A stretch of DNA of 64,000 nt from Gammaproteobacteria bacterium RIFOXYD12_FULL_61_37 (lineage in GTDB: Bacteria; Pseudomonadota; Gammaproteobacteria; Chromatiales; Chromatiaceae). The notes under the pieces were generated by a model, which saw only the letters and a list, made by a program, of their open reading frames with translations, had not been told where the DNA came from and did not search any database. The position numbers and the translations under genes are program-made. The stretch is from the NCBI GenBank assembly GCA_001801995.1, contig MGZB01000044.1:30770-94769 (forward strand), read 5' to 3'. Shown piece after piece: positions 11,210-18,454 of this stretch (positions within the stretch are counted from its first letter, which is position 1; each line of letters opens with the position of its first letter).

Positions 11210-12400
11210 ATGCCGATTGCAGCAGTTCCCAACTATCTGGGCACGGATTTCCAGCACGCCTCGCCGGGCATGCGGTTTGGCATGTATCTCAAACTGTGGG
11301 AAGGCTCGGCTTGGTCAAAAAGCAAGGACAAGCCACTTGACGGCGCCAAACGCTTGAACGATTGCGACAAGCAAACCATGCGGGAGCTGCTGGCTCGCCA
11401 GAAGCAGGTTTTCGTCGTGGCGGTGGCGACGGAAGCTGCCTTTCAGCTCGATGCCCTCGCCACCGCCCCCTTCACCACCGGTCTGGGCAATGAGCACCCG
11501 CTGGAGAACGGCTTCGCCTTCTTGAATCCCTATGGCCTGCCCTACCTGCCCGGCAGTGGAATCAAGGGCGTACTGCGCCAGGAGGCGCGGGAACTGGCCC
11601 GTGGCGACTGGGGCGATACGCAGGGTTGGGATGCGGCCGCCATCAACGCCCTGTTCGGCAAGGAAAGCAGCGACGGCGACATCGACCACCTGCGTGGTGC
11701 GTTGAGCTTCTGGGACGTGATCCCTCAGATTGCCGGCGACAGCCTGACCGTGGAAATCATGACCCCGCACCAGTCCCACTACTACCAACATGGCCAATCA
11801 CCCCACGAATCCGGCCAGCCCAACCCCATCAGCTTTCTCACCGTGCCGCCCAAGTCGCGCTTTGTTTTCCATGTTCAATGCGACCTCGCGTACCTCAACC
11901 GGCTTGCCCCCAGCTTGGTCGCAAGCGACTGCTGGAAAGTCCTGCTGGATGCTGCTTTTCACCATGCCTTCAACTGGCTCGGCTTCGGCGCTAAGACAGC
12001 GGTGGGCTATGGTGCCATGCAGGAAAATCCCGCCGCTAAAGCGGAACATGAACAAAAAGAAGCAGAGGGCCGTGCCGAAGCTGAACGCCTGGCCAAGGAA
12101 GCCCGCCGCCAAACCATGACCCCGGAAGAGCTGGCATGGGAAGAGCGCCAGCCCACCATCGAACAGTTCCGCAGGCTATTCGATGCCGCCCGCGCAGCCC
12201 CCTACCAGCCCGGCGGACAATTCGACAATCAGCGAATGGGTTTCATGAAGACCGCCCTGGATTGGCAGGACAAACGCAGCCGCAATGCGGCGGCTGAACT
12301 GCTCAGGGAGACCATGACCAAGGTCTGGGGTATGCCCGGCAAGAAAGAAACCAAGCAGCGGTTCCAAGAGGCCATCGAACAACTTGGAAGTCAAACATGA
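11210..12400 (+). CDS. cmr6: Type III-B RAMP protein Cmr6
   Basis: This 396-residue RAMP protein sits at the 3' end of the Cmr filament next to Cmr1. The RAMP signature LPYLPGSGIKGVLRQEAREL lies near residue 115, and the glycine loop GFGAKTAVGYG near 265. It is longer than many Cmr6 proteins because of a charged C-terminal extension of about 120 residues, rich in Glu, Lys and Arg (EQKEAEGRAEAERLAKEARR) and predicted helical. The stop overlaps the csx16 start by 4 nt. Confidence 0.92.
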   Translation: MPIAAVPNYLGTDFQHASPGMRFGMYLKLWEGSAWSKSKDKPLDGAKRLNDCDKQTMRELLARQKQVFVVAVATEAAFQLDALATAPFTTGLGNEHPLENGFAFLNPYGLPYLPGSGIKGVLRQEARELARGDWGDTQGWDAAAINALFGKESSDGDIDHLRGALSFWDVIPQIAGDSLTVEIMTPHQSHYYQHGQSPHESGQPNPISFLTVPPKSRFVFHVQCDLAYLNRLAPSLVASDCWKVLLDAAFHHAFNWLGFGAKTAVGYGAMQENPAAKAEHEQKEAEGRAEAERLAKEARRQTMTPEELAWEERQPTIEQFRRLFDAARAAPYQPGGQFDNQRMGFMKTALDWQDKRSRNAAAELLRETMTKVWGMPGKKETKQRFQEAIEQLGSQT

Positions 12401-12708
12401 CCACCTACCTCATCACCCGCCACCCCGGCGCCATCAAGTGGGCCGCTCGCCAAGGCATTGAGGTGGACGAGCAAATCGCCCATCTTGACCCCGCCCGCAT
12501 CCGGGCCGGTGACTGCATCATCGGCACGCTGCCGGTGAATCTGGCCGCCGAGGTTTGCGCGCGGGGCGGGCGGTTTTTCAATCTCTCGCTGGATCTGCCG
12601 CCGGAGGCGCGGGGGCGGGAGTTGTCCGCTGATGAGCTGGAACGCTTCGGGGCGCGGCTGGAGGAATATCGGGTCCAGCCGGTTGCGGATCAGCCGGGCA
12701 AGAATTAG
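12397..12708 (+). CDS. csx16: Csx16 family CRISPR accessory protein
   Basis: This 103-residue protein begins TTYLITRHPGAIKWAARQGI, the hallmark of the VVA1548/Csx16 family found only with type III systems. The segment GDCIIGTLPVNLAAEVCARG is also conserved. Csx16 is proposed to tune cyclic-oligoadenylate signalling as a ring nuclease; here that role is inference from family membership. The start overlaps cmr6 by ATGA, so it is made together with the effector complex. Confidence 0.85.
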   Translation: MTTYLITRHPGAIKWAARQGIEVDEQIAHLDPARIRAGDCIIGTLPVNLAAEVCARGGRFFNLSLDLPPEARGRELSADELERFGARLEEYRVQPVADQPGKN

Positions 12709-12742
12709 TCTGACAGAGAAGGTAACGAATGGAGCAAAAGTC

Positions 12743-12985
12743 ATGTATGCCATGAAAATGTCAGAAGGCGGAAGGGTTGTCATTCCGGCAGAAATCCGTA
12801 AGGCGCTGGGGCTCCATGAGGGTGACACGGTCATCTGGGAAATGGGGAAGGGCGAAGCGCGGCTGTTCACACGGCGCGAACAGTTGCATCGCGCCCAGGC
12901 GCTGATACGTCAGTACGTGCCGGAAGGTGTGTCGCTGGTCGATGAGTTGATCGCGGAGCGCAGAGCCGAGGCCGCGAATGAGTGA
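12743..12985 (+). CDS. vapB: VapB-type AbrB/SpoVT antitoxin
   Basis: This 80-residue protein has the swapped-hairpin AbrB DNA-binding motif SEGGRVVIPAEIRKALGLHEGD near its N-terminus and a C-terminal tail (LIRQYVPEGVSLVDELIAERR) that would bind the toxin. It should neutralise VapC and repress its own pair. ATG 12743 is chosen because GGAGC lies 7 nt upstream; a longer open frame runs back into csx16. The stop overlaps vapC by 8 nt. It lies inside the CRISPR accessory operon, between csx16 and the SAVED-like gene. Confidence 0.87.
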   Translation: MYAMKMSEGGRVVIPAEIRKALGLHEGDTVIWEMGKGEARLFTRREQLHRAQALIRQYVPEGVSLVDELIAERRAEAANE

Positions 12986-13385
12986 GTTCGTTCTCGATGC
13001 CTCTGCCATGCTGGCGTTTCTCAACGACGAACCCGGCGCCGGGCGCGTGTCCGACATCCTGCTGGGGCGGCGAGGGGTGCTGCTGGCGGTCAATCTGACC
13101 GAGGTGTTGACCCGTCTGGTGGACTGGAAAGTGCCCCTTGCGGAGGCCAGGGCGCGGCTGGACAACCTCGATTTGCCAATTTTGCCATTCGACCACGCGC
13201 TTGCCTTCGCGGCCGCCGAGTTGCGCACCCCCACCCGCCACCTGGGCCTGTCTCTGGGAGACCGCGCCTGCCTGGCGCTGGCCAAGTCCTTGGGCGCGGT
13301 GGCCGTCACTGCCGACCGGCCCTGGCTCGAACTCAGCCTTGGCATCGAGATCGAGTGTGTGCGCCCCGGCGAAGCGGCGACATGA
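12978..13385 (+). CDS. vapC: VapC-type PIN-domain toxin
   Basis: This 135-residue PIN-domain ribonuclease starts VLDASAMLAFLNDEPG (first acidic residue D7). It carries LTEVLTRLVDW, LGLSLGDRACLALAKS and AVTADRPW, supplying the conserved acidic residues of the metal site. VapC toxins cleave tRNA or rRNA when VapB is lost. It overlaps vapB at its start, and its stop overlaps the following SAVED-like gene by ATGA, so all three are translationally coupled. That embedding is unusual for a free-standing toxin-antitoxin pair. Confidence 0.9.
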   Translation: MSEFVLDASAMLAFLNDEPGAGRVSDILLGRRGVLLAVNLTEVLTRLVDWKVPLAEARARLDNLDLPILPFDHALAFAAAELRTPTRHLGLSLGDRACLALAKSLGAVAVTADRPWLELSLGIEIECVRPGEAAT

Positions 13386-13900
13386 ACCAACTGCTCTGGA
13401 TCATCAACGAAATACTGAACCCCATCGGCATTGTGATCGGGATCGTTCTGGCCGTGCCGGTGTTCTGGACCTGGTGGCAGGTCGTCTTTGGCGAGCGGCG
13501 CCAGCGGCGGAAATGGCTGGCGGAGATCGCCCGCAATCCCGGCGGCCGTCCGGGGGTGCTGATCGTCGATCTGCTGCCCGGCAAGGCAATTGGGGCCAGT
13601 GTGCGCCGCCACCTGGCAGCCGATGCGGCCTTGGCCTACATCACGGATGACCGCATCGCCAGCGTTACGCGCGCCGCCGCACTCAAGCCTGAACAAGTGA
13701 CCGATCTTGCCCGCGATATTCGCGCGGCGGCACGAAAACTGATGGATGCGGGTGTCGATGTCGTTCACCTCTTTCATGCCGGCCCTGACATCTCCGCGTT
13801 TCTGGTGGCCGCAGAGCTGTCCAATGGCCCTCGCGTCATGCTCTACCACCACGAACAAGGCGCCTATCGCTGTTTCGGGCCGCTCGAACCCCTGCGCTGA
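13382..13900 (+). CDS. Small membrane-anchored SAVED-like protein (putative cOA-responsive)
   Basis: This 172-residue protein has one strong N-terminal membrane helix (about 14-36, IGIVIGIVLAVPVFWTWWQ). A basic stretch, RRQRRK, follows, then a soluble domain. The soluble part contains VDVVHLFHAGPDISAFLVAA and, about 15 residues on, VMLYHHEQGAYRCFGPL. This matches the end of SAVED domains, where a hlFhagP helix start is followed by a short strand and a Y-rich end. SAVED domains sense cyclic oligonucleotides in CBASS and type III CRISPR systems. The gene starts at ATG 13382, overlapping the vapC stop. No nuclease or protease domain is present, so the membrane helix would be the effector part. 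The SAVED call is by eye and needs a profile search. Confidence 0.6.
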   Translation: MNQLLWIINEILNPIGIVIGIVLAVPVFWTWWQVVFGERRQRRKWLAEIARNPGGRPGVLIVDLLPGKAIGASVRRHLAADAALAYITDDRIASVTRAAALKPEQVTDLARDIRAAARKLMDAGVDVVHLFHAGPDISAFLVAAELSNGPRVMLYHHEQGAYRCFGPLEPLR

Positions 13901-13979
13901 TCCCGCAAGCTTGCGGCCCAGGCCCGGTCGGCAGGTGGCGGCTACACTGCCATCATCGGACAACCCGCTGGACCTCGCC

Positions 13980-14261
13980 ATGAACCGCCGTCTCTACCTT
14001 GCCGCCTACGATGTCGCTGACCCGCGCCGGTTGCGCCATTCGCTGGAGCTGGTCAAGGGCTACGCCACCGGCGGCCAGAAGTCGGCCTATGAATGTTGGC
14101 TCTCGGACGGGGAGCGGGCCGCACTGCTCAAGGAAATGTCGCTGCTGCTGGAAGAGGACCAGGACAGTTTTCTGCTCATCGGCCTCGACCCGCGCTCCAC
14201 CGTCCTCACCCTGGGGATCGCGGACGAACCCCATGACGCCAGCCTGTTTTACATCCAATAG
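13980..14261 (+). CDS. cas2: CRISPR adaptation protein Cas2 (first copy)
   Basis: This 93-residue Cas2 starts RRLYLAAYDVADPRRLRHSL, with the ferredoxin-like beta strand and the aspartate of the first strand (YDVAD) as in active Cas2 folds. Cas2 bridges Cas1 dimers during spacer capture. The length is normal. It is separated from the SAVED-like gene by 79 nt containing a CGCAAGCTTGCG palindrome at 13904-13915, and cas1 starts 2 nt downstream. Confidence 0.9.
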   Translation: MNRRLYLAAYDVADPRRLRHSLELVKGYATGGQKSAYECWLSDGERAALLKEMSLLLEEDQDSFLLIGLDPRSTVLTLGIADEPHDASLFYIQ

Positions 14262-14263
14262 CC

Positions 14264-15244
14264 ATGACCACCCTGGTTCTCGACCGCTCCAATCTCGAAG
14301 TCCGCGCCGACGGCGCGGCCCTGGCCCTGTACGAAGGCGAGGAACGTAGCGGCACAGTGCCTCTGAAGCTGCTGGAGCGCGTGGTTATCCAGGGCAACGT
14401 CCGGCTGGATACCGGGGTGCTCACCAAGCTGGCGGAAGCGGGTATTGCTATCCTACTGCTCTCCAAGCGCCAGACTCGCCGGGTCGCCATCATCCTCGGC
14501 ACCGCCCACAACGACGCTGCCATCCGCCTGGCCCAAGGCCGGCGGGTCTTCGATACCGCTTGGTGCGATGCCTGGGCGCGCCGGCAGGTCATCGCCAAGA
14601 CCCGCGCCCAGATACGCCTGCTGATGGACGGGCTGGCGGCGCGGCCCGATCAGCGCAAACCCCTTACCGATGCCATCGCCCGGCTGCATCAGGCGCTGGA
14701 AGGACTGGCCCAGGAGGGTATCGGCAGCGCCAGCATCCGGGGTATCGAAGGGGCCGCCGCCCGCAGCTATTTCCAGGGTCTGGCCGCCTTGTTTCCGCCC
14801 GCGCTCGGCTTCAACGGCCGCAACCGCCGGCCGCCGCGCGACCCGGTCAATGCCTGCCTTTCCCTGGGCTACACCCTGCTGCACTTCGACGCCGTGCGTG
14901 CCTGCCACATGGCCGGGCTCGATCCTCTACTGGGCTTCTACCACCGCCCCAGCTTCGGGCGCGAATCTTTGGCTTCCGATCTCATCGAGCCCCTGCGGCC
15001 CCATTGGGACCGGGAGGTCTGGTCCCTTTTCCGTGGCCACGTCTTGCGCCAGGACCATTTCACCCAGGACAAAGGCGCCTGCCTGCTGGGCAAGGCTGGG
15101 CGCGCTGCCTTCTACCGCGACCACGAATTTCAGGCGCCACCCCTTCGCCGCCTGTTGCTGCGCCAGTGCCGCATCCTGGCCCGTCACCTCAAGGCAGAAA
15201 GCGAGTCGCTGCTTGCCCAGGATGAAGAGGAAGAATTCGCATGA
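14264..15244 (+). CDS. cas1: CRISPR adaptation integrase Cas1 (catalytic copy)
   Basis: This 326-residue Cas1 has a normal beta-sheet N-domain (TLVLDRSNLEV) and a helical catalytic domain. The metal ligands are visible: E162 in RGIEGAAARSYF, H227 in GFYHRPSFGRESL, and D239 with E242 in SDLIEPLRP. It should integrate new spacers together with Cas2. The last codons overlap the cas1-like gene by 4 nt. Confidence 0.95.
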   Translation: MTTLVLDRSNLEVRADGAALALYEGEERSGTVPLKLLERVVIQGNVRLDTGVLTKLAEAGIAILLLSKRQTRRVAIILGTAHNDAAIRLAQGRRVFDTAWCDAWARRQVIAKTRAQIRLLMDGLAARPDQRKPLTDAIARLHQALEGLAQEGIGSASIRGIEGAAARSYFQGLAALFPPALGFNGRNRRPPRDPVNACLSLGYTLLHFDAVRACHMAGLDPLLGFYHRPSFGRESLASDLIEPLRPHWDREVWSLFRGHVLRQDHFTQDKGACLLGKAGRAAFYRDHEFQAPPLRRLLLRQCRILARHLKAESESLLAQDEEEEFA

Positions 15245-16029
15245 ATCTCCAGACCACCTCCCCGCGACTGCCGCTTTACCTTCAAGGCAAACGCCCGACC
15301 CAGGTGGGTGCCGATGGCCCCGCGCTACGGGTGATAGTGGCCAACGGTGCTCCCCTGCGCTATCCCCTGGCCCGGCTGGCCCGCGTCATCTCCACCCAGC
15401 GCGTGAACTGGCGGGGCGAGGCCATCGCCGCCTGCTTGTGCGAAGGCCTGCCTATCGTCTTTCTGGACAACGCCGGCGAACCCGCCGGTTATCTCATGCC
15501 CCTGCAAGGCAAGCCGTCGCGTCTGGATGGCCTTCTCGAAGAGTTGCTGGCCCTTCCCGAAGGGGATGTCTGCTACAACAACTGGCTGCGCGCCGCCCGC
15601 ATGAGTCTCCTGCACGCCTGGCGCCACCGCCGGGAACAGGCGGGAGAGCCCATCGCCGAGGAGGAGTTTCACGAACTGATCCATCGGCACCTCTACCAGC
15701 CGGAACTGGAGAACCACGCCTTTGTCCGGGCTGGACCCTATGCCGGAGCGCTTCTGGCCCGTGTCCTCCAGGCCCTGCATCAAGCGGGTCTGAAGCCCCG
15801 CTACTGGTGCCACCAGGGCAGGCCCATCGAACTGGCGGCGGATATCGCCCAACTTCTGGGGCTTTCCCTCTATCTCGACATGCGCGGCTTCATGGATCAG
15901 GCCCAGGGCGACAACGCCGCGCTGCTATACTTGCTGCACAAAGCAGGTTCGCGCCTGGAAACCGGGCTGACGGAACTGCTGGGCAGCTTGCACCGCAGAG
16001 TCAAAATCAGGGTGGAAGAATGGCGCTGA
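15241..16029 (+). CDS. Cas1-like protein lacking the catalytic triad
   Basis: The first 90 of 262 residues match the Cas1 N-terminal beta domain: LPLYLQGKRPTQVGADG, then PLARLARVISTQRVNW, then CLCEGLPIVFLDNAGEPAGYL. The rest is helical. It has no GxE-xxxAR motif, no GxxHxxxxGRxSL and no D-xx-E pair where the Cas1 metal ligands should be. It is therefore probably a structural partner of the true Cas1, perhaps in an asymmetric integrase, and not an enzyme. It overlaps cas1 by 4 nt and the second cas2 by 10 nt, so all are co-translated. Confidence 0.72.
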   Translation: MNLQTTSPRLPLYLQGKRPTQVGADGPALRVIVANGAPLRYPLARLARVISTQRVNWRGEAIAACLCEGLPIVFLDNAGEPAGYLMPLQGKPSRLDGLLEELLALPEGDVCYNNWLRAARMSLLHAWRHRREQAGEPIAEEEFHELIHRHLYQPELENHAFVRAGPYAGALLARVLQALHQAGLKPRYWCHQGRPIELAADIAQLLGLSLYLDMRGFMDQAQGDNAALLYLLHKAGSRLETGLTELLGSLHRRVKIRVEEWR

Positions 16030-16406
16030 ATCAAACCCGCACCTGGCTGATAGCCTACGACATCACCTGTCCTAAACGGCTGGGCCGGGTGCATCGCTAT
16101 CTCAAAGATGTCGCCACACCCATGCAGTACTCCGTCTTCACGGCGGAAGAGAACACCCAAGGCATACTGCGCATCCGTGACCAACTGGCGGCCCGGATCG
16201 ACCCTAAAACGGATGATGTCCGCATCTACCCCCTGCCCAGCAACCTGGAACTCCACGCCATCGGCCGCCGCCGGTTGCCCGAAGGCGTCATGTTGCTGTC
16301 GGGCAACCCATCCCGCAGCACCGGACGCATTCTGGGATCAGACCGGGACGAACCGGACAGTATCGTCAACCCCCATCGCAACCCATTGATCGAGAGGAGG
16401 AATTAA
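16020..16406 (+). CDS. cas2: CRISPR adaptation protein Cas2 (second, longer copy)
   Basis: This 128-residue Cas2 starts TWLIAYDITCPKRLGRVHRY. It continues with TPMQYSVFTAEE and DDVRIYPLP, the standard Cas2 pattern. It carries a C-terminal extension of about 30 residues (SRSTGRILGSDRDEPDSIVN) beyond the usual length. It follows the Cas1-like gene with a 10-nt overlap. The stop codon lies 9 nt before the first CRISPR repeat, so the usual AT-rich leader is missing between cas2 and the array. Confidence 0.9.
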   Translation: MALNQTRTWLIAYDITCPKRLGRVHRYLKDVATPMQYSVFTAEENTQGILRIRDQLAARIDPKTDDVRIYPLPSNLELHAIGRRRLPEGVMLLSGNPSRSTGRILGSDRDEPDSIVNPHRNPLIERRN

Positions 16407-16415
16407 ACTACAGCA

Positions 16416-17081
16416 GAACCAACAAACGACCTGATTAAGAAGGGATTAAGACTTGGTGGAAGTCCTCAATAGCTTCTACTAGAATGAACCAACAAACGAC
16501 CTGATTAAGAAGGGATTAAGACGAAAAGTTTGGTGAACGTGATACTCATTTTTGGAACCAACAAACGACCTGATTAAGAAGGGATTAAGACCATTTCGTG
16601 CGTTCCCCTCATAAGTCGTTTGTGAACCAACAAACGACCTGATTAAGAAGGGATTAAGACGGAGTATAAAGTCGCATTCAGTACACCGATTGAGAACCAA
16701 CAAACGACCTGATTAAGAAGGGATTAAGACTGTTCACGCTCTACTCATTACTCATTGAAAATGCGAACCAACAAACGACCTGATTAAGAAGGGATTAAGA
16801 CGATTGCAAGCGCATGCTGTTGGGCACCAGCACGGGAACCAACAAACGACCTGATTAAGAAGGGATTAAGACTGTGCCTCTGTTCCCACTGCGTAACGGA
16901 GTTTCCGAACCAACAAACGACCTGATTAAGAAGGGATTAAGACCGCGCCGGTGCGGTATCCGCTGCTGCTGAATGGAACCAACAAACGACCTGATTAAGA
17001 AGGGATTAAGACGTATCGGACACCACCATTCCGTTTGCGCAAACGAACCAACAAACGACCTGATTAAGAAGGGATTAAGAC
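16416..17081 (+). CRISPR. CRISPR array, ten intact 37-nt repeats and nine spacers
   Basis: Identical 37-nt repeats start at 16416, 16486, 16555, 16624, 16694, 16765, 16836, 16907, 16976 and 17045. Each begins GAACCAACAAACGACC and ends GGGATTAAGAC. Spacers are 32-34 nt. The 3' end ATTAAGAC fits the 8-nt crRNA handle of type III systems when read on the + strand, the same direction as the cas genes. The repeat has no strong hairpin but contains a direct repeat of GATTAAGA. A degenerate copy at 17239-17274 marks the distal end. The array begins 9 nt after cas2, with no separate leader. Confidence 0.97.
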
Positions 17082-17103
17082 AGATGCGCGAGCAGCCAGG
17101 GCC

Positions 17104-17190
17104 GTAGGGTGCGGTGAGGTACGAACCGCACCATTCGCGGGCGACGCCGACGCGATTGATGCGGTTCGCTATCGCTCACCGGCATCCTAC
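17104..17190. mobile_element. MITE-like palindromic element in the CRISPR array
   Basis: An 87-nt element starts GTAGGGTGCGGTGAGG and ends with the near-inverse GCTCACCGGCATCCTAC. It has an inner inverted pair, GAACCGCACC and GATGCGGTTCG. A second copy lies at 53181-53256 between carA and carB. It sits between the tenth repeat (ends 17081) and the degenerate repeat at 17239, splitting 70 nt of presumed spacer DNA into 22 and 48 nt. Confidence 0.75.
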
Positions 17191-17238
17191 CTGTCGAATT
17201 GAAGACCCATTTGCTCGGCGTAGTCGGCTATTGCAAAA

Positions 17239-17274
17239 GAACCAACAAACGACCTGATGAAGAAGGATTAGGCT
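17239..17274 (+). CRISPR. Degenerate terminal CRISPR repeat
   Basis: The copy keeps GAACCAACAAACGACCTGAT, then has substitutions and a 1-nt loss in its 3' half (ends AAGGATTAGGCTC). A decayed last repeat normally marks the leader-distal end, which agrees with transcription from the cas2 side. Confidence 0.8.
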
Positions 17275-17289
17275 CCCGGTCTTACGGCT

Positions 17290-18411
17290 TCAATCCAAGG
17301 TCCGCCTGAAGGTCTTGAGTCCCAGCGCCAGGACTGTGCCCATGAACAGGAGGATGGGCCAGACGTGGTCCCAGAGCATGCCGGGGCCGTTGCCTTTCAG
17401 GAGAATGCCCCGGACGAGGGCCAGGAAGTGGGTCAGGGGCAGGATGTTGCCGATGACCTGGGCCCAGCCGGGCATGCCTCGGAAGGGGAACATGAAGCCC
17501 GAGAGCAGGATGGAGGGCAGGAAGAAGAAAAAGGTCATCTGCATGGCCTGGAGCTGGTTGCGGGCGATGGAGCTGAAGGTGATGCCCAGGGTCAGATTGG
17601 CGCAGATGAAGAGCAGCACCACCAGGTAGAGCAGGGCCAGGTTGCCGAGCATGGGCACCTGGAAGACCCAGCGGGCGGCCAGCAGGATGAGACTGACCTG
17701 GATCAGGCCGATGAGGATGTAGGGGACGATCTTGCCGGTCATCACCTCCAGCGGCGTGGCTGGGGTCGCCAGCAGGTTTTCGAAGGTGCCGCGCTCCCGC
17801 TCCCGCGTCATGGCGAGCCCGGTCATGAGGACCATGGTCATGGTCAGGATCACCCCCAGCAGGCCCGGCACCACGTTGTAGGCGGTAACCCCTTCCGGGT
17901 TGTAGCGGCGATGGATGCGCAACTCCACGGGCGGGGCGGCGGGACGTTCCAGGCCGGGCAGATCGGGGGCGAAGACCTCCAGTCCCAACCGGTTCAGCAC
18001 GGAGATGGCCCCGCCGGTGGCCATGGGATCGGTGGCGTCGGCCTCCACCAGCAGGACCGGCGCCCGCCCTCGCACCAGGTCGCGGTGGAACCCCGGCGGG
18101 AAGGTCACCACGAACTGCACCTCTCCTTGGTCCAGCAGCCGGCCGGCCTCGCGCTCGCCGAGGGTGCCGAGGATCTCGAAATAGTCGCTGTTGTCCATGG
18201 CCGCCACATAGGCGCGGGCAAAGGGGCCGGGATCGGCCATGACCACGGCGGTGGGCAGGTGCTTGGGATCGGAATTGATGGCGAAACCGAACAGCAGCAA
18301 TTGCATGATGGGGATGCCGACGATCATGCCGAAGGTGAGCCGGTCGCGCTTGAGCTGGATGAACTCCTTGATCAGGATGCCGAGCCAGCGGGAGAAGGAG
18401 AAACGACTCAT
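17290..18411 (-). CDS. ABC-2 type transporter permease (YhhJ/YbhS-like), orphan
   Basis: This 373-residue inner-membrane permease has an N-terminal helix (IVGIPIMQLLLFGFAINSDP), a large periplasmic domain (about 50-180) and five C-terminal membrane segments. The motif TRERERGTFENLLATPATPLEVMTGK is the signature of the ABC2_membrane_3 family. Such permeases export drugs or other compounds with an ATPase and an HlyD-type adaptor. Neither partner is next to it: the CRISPR array lies on one side and hsdS on the other. ATG 18411 (MSRFSFSRW) gives the family N-terminus; the longer open frame runs back into hsdS. Confidence 0.85.
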   Translation of the reverse strand: MSRFSFSRWLGILIKEFIQLKRDRLTFGMIVGIPIMQLLLFGFAINSDPKHLPTAVVMADPGPFARAYVAAMDNSDYFEILGTLGEREAGRLLDQGEVQFVVTFPPGFHRDLVRGRAPVLLVEADATDPMATGGAISVLNRLGLEVFAPDLPGLERPAAPPVELRIHRRYNPEGVTAYNVVPGLLGVILTMTMVLMTGLAMTRERERGTFENLLATPATPLEVMTGKIVPYILIGLIQVSLILLAARWVFQVPMLGNLALLYLVVLLFICANLTLGITFSSIARNQLQAMQMTFFFFLPSILLSGFMFPFRGMPGWAQVIGNILPLTHFLALVRGILLKGNGPGMLWDHVWPILLFMGTVLALGLKTFRRTLD

Positions 18412-18454
18412 CGTGTAACCCTGAAAATGGCGAACCCAAGTTTCTGACCAGAGT

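Noticed and set aside
16613..16640. Spacer 3 end GTCGTTTGT pairs with ACAAACGAC in the following repeat
   Set aside because: A 9-bp match in one spacer only is compatible with chance, and no other spacer shows it.
16479..16703. Minus-strand 74-codon frame in the CRISPR array
   Set aside because: It is translated repeat sequence (LNPFLIRSFVGS several times), not a gene.
17365..18447. Plus-strand 360-codon frame opposite the ABC permease
   Set aside because: It is His/Gly/Asp-rich shadow sequence without domains, while the minus strand gives a clear ABC-2 permease.
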